Origin: Planctomycetes bacterium RBG_16_43_13
GTDB lineage: Bacteria; Planctomycetota; MHYJ01
NCBI GenBank assembly: GCA_001828445.1
Contig: MHYJ01000066.1
Location: 1-5,529, forward strand
DNA: 5,529 bases
Reading direction: 5' to 3'
The notes under the pieces are model-generated. The model was not told the DNA's origin. It did no database searches and worked only from the letters and a program-made list of their open reading frames with translations. This document shows, piece by piece, positions 5,436 to 5,529 of this stretch. A program made the position numbers and the translations under genes. Positions within the stretch are counted from its first letter, which is position 1; the number at the start of each line of letters is the position of its first letter.

Positions 5436-5529
5436 ATGGAAATAAAAATCGCCCGTGAGAAGGGTTACTGCTATGGTGTTAGGGATGCTGTTGACCTTGC
5501 CATAGATGAGTCCAAAAAGTCAAACAGCT
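5436..5529 (+). CDS. ispH: 4-hydroxy-3-methylbut-2-enyl diphosphate reductase, N-terminus only (runs off window)
   Basis: IspH (LytB) is the last enzyme of the MEP isoprenoid pathway, an iron-sulfur protein making IPP and DMAPP. Only 31 codons are visible. The diagnostic N-terminal pattern is present: beta strand EIKIARE, then GYCYGVRDAVDLA, where Cys12 corresponds to the first cluster ligand and G-x-C-x-GV-x-x-A is the family signature. The ATG needs no adjustment, since the hydrophobic strand begins right after it. No SD precedes it. The rest of the gene, including the other two cysteines, is outside the window, so intactness cannot be judged. Its presence argues for a bacterium rather than an archaeon. 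Confidence 0.85.
   Translation, partial: MEIKIAREKGYCYGVRDAVDLAIDESKKSNS

Noticed and set aside
1..5529. CRISPR array, insertion sequence, tRNA, rRNA or riboswitch
   Set aside because: No regularly spaced repeats, transposase motifs, cloverleaf candidates or known aptamer patterns (including a Moco-type element before the ATPase) were found by eye, and intergenic gaps are mostly too short.

Overview
The window is bacterial, apparently from an anaerobic or uncultured lineage. The start of ispH (LytB), a WecA/TagO-type lipid-carrier phosphosugar transferase and sigma70-like promoters all point to Bacteria; nothing allows a safer taxonomic call. Genes are tightly packed. Translation signals are mixed: hicB and the dipeptidase have clear Shine-Dalgarno (SD) sites, while most other starts have none and sit just downstream of -10-like hexamers.

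Layout, left to right. (1) Positions 1-290 hold the 3' end of an unrecognised gene, then a stretch open in a second frame with an 11-bp inverted repeat. (2) A near-perfect sigma70 promoter drives a compact antitoxin-first hicBA toxin-antitoxin pair. hicA appears to carry a +1 base in a G4 run that replaces its normal C-terminus. (3) Three minus-strand genes run toward hicA: a WbqC-family protein, a polytopic WecA/TagO/Rfe-like transferase and an M19 membrane-type dipeptidase. The first two suggest cell-surface polysaccharide work; the dipeptidase ends tail-to-tail with hicA. (4) A divergent intergenic region of about 80 bp separates WbqC from a plus-strand pair: a Tup/Mod-type tungstate/molybdate ABC ATPase with a C-terminal Mop-like domain, and a small signal-less sulfite-oxidase-fold molybdopterin oxidoreductase. 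The pairing suggests oxyanion uptake linked to a Mo/W enzyme, but no permease or binding-protein gene is present. (5) The first 31 codons of ispH close the window.

The main points for a second look are the hicA frameshift, the shared leaderless-type start of the ABC ATPase and ispH, the ATPase without its permease, and the two-frame coding signal at the left edge. I found no CRISPR, tRNA, rRNA, insertion sequence or convincing new multi-gene system.
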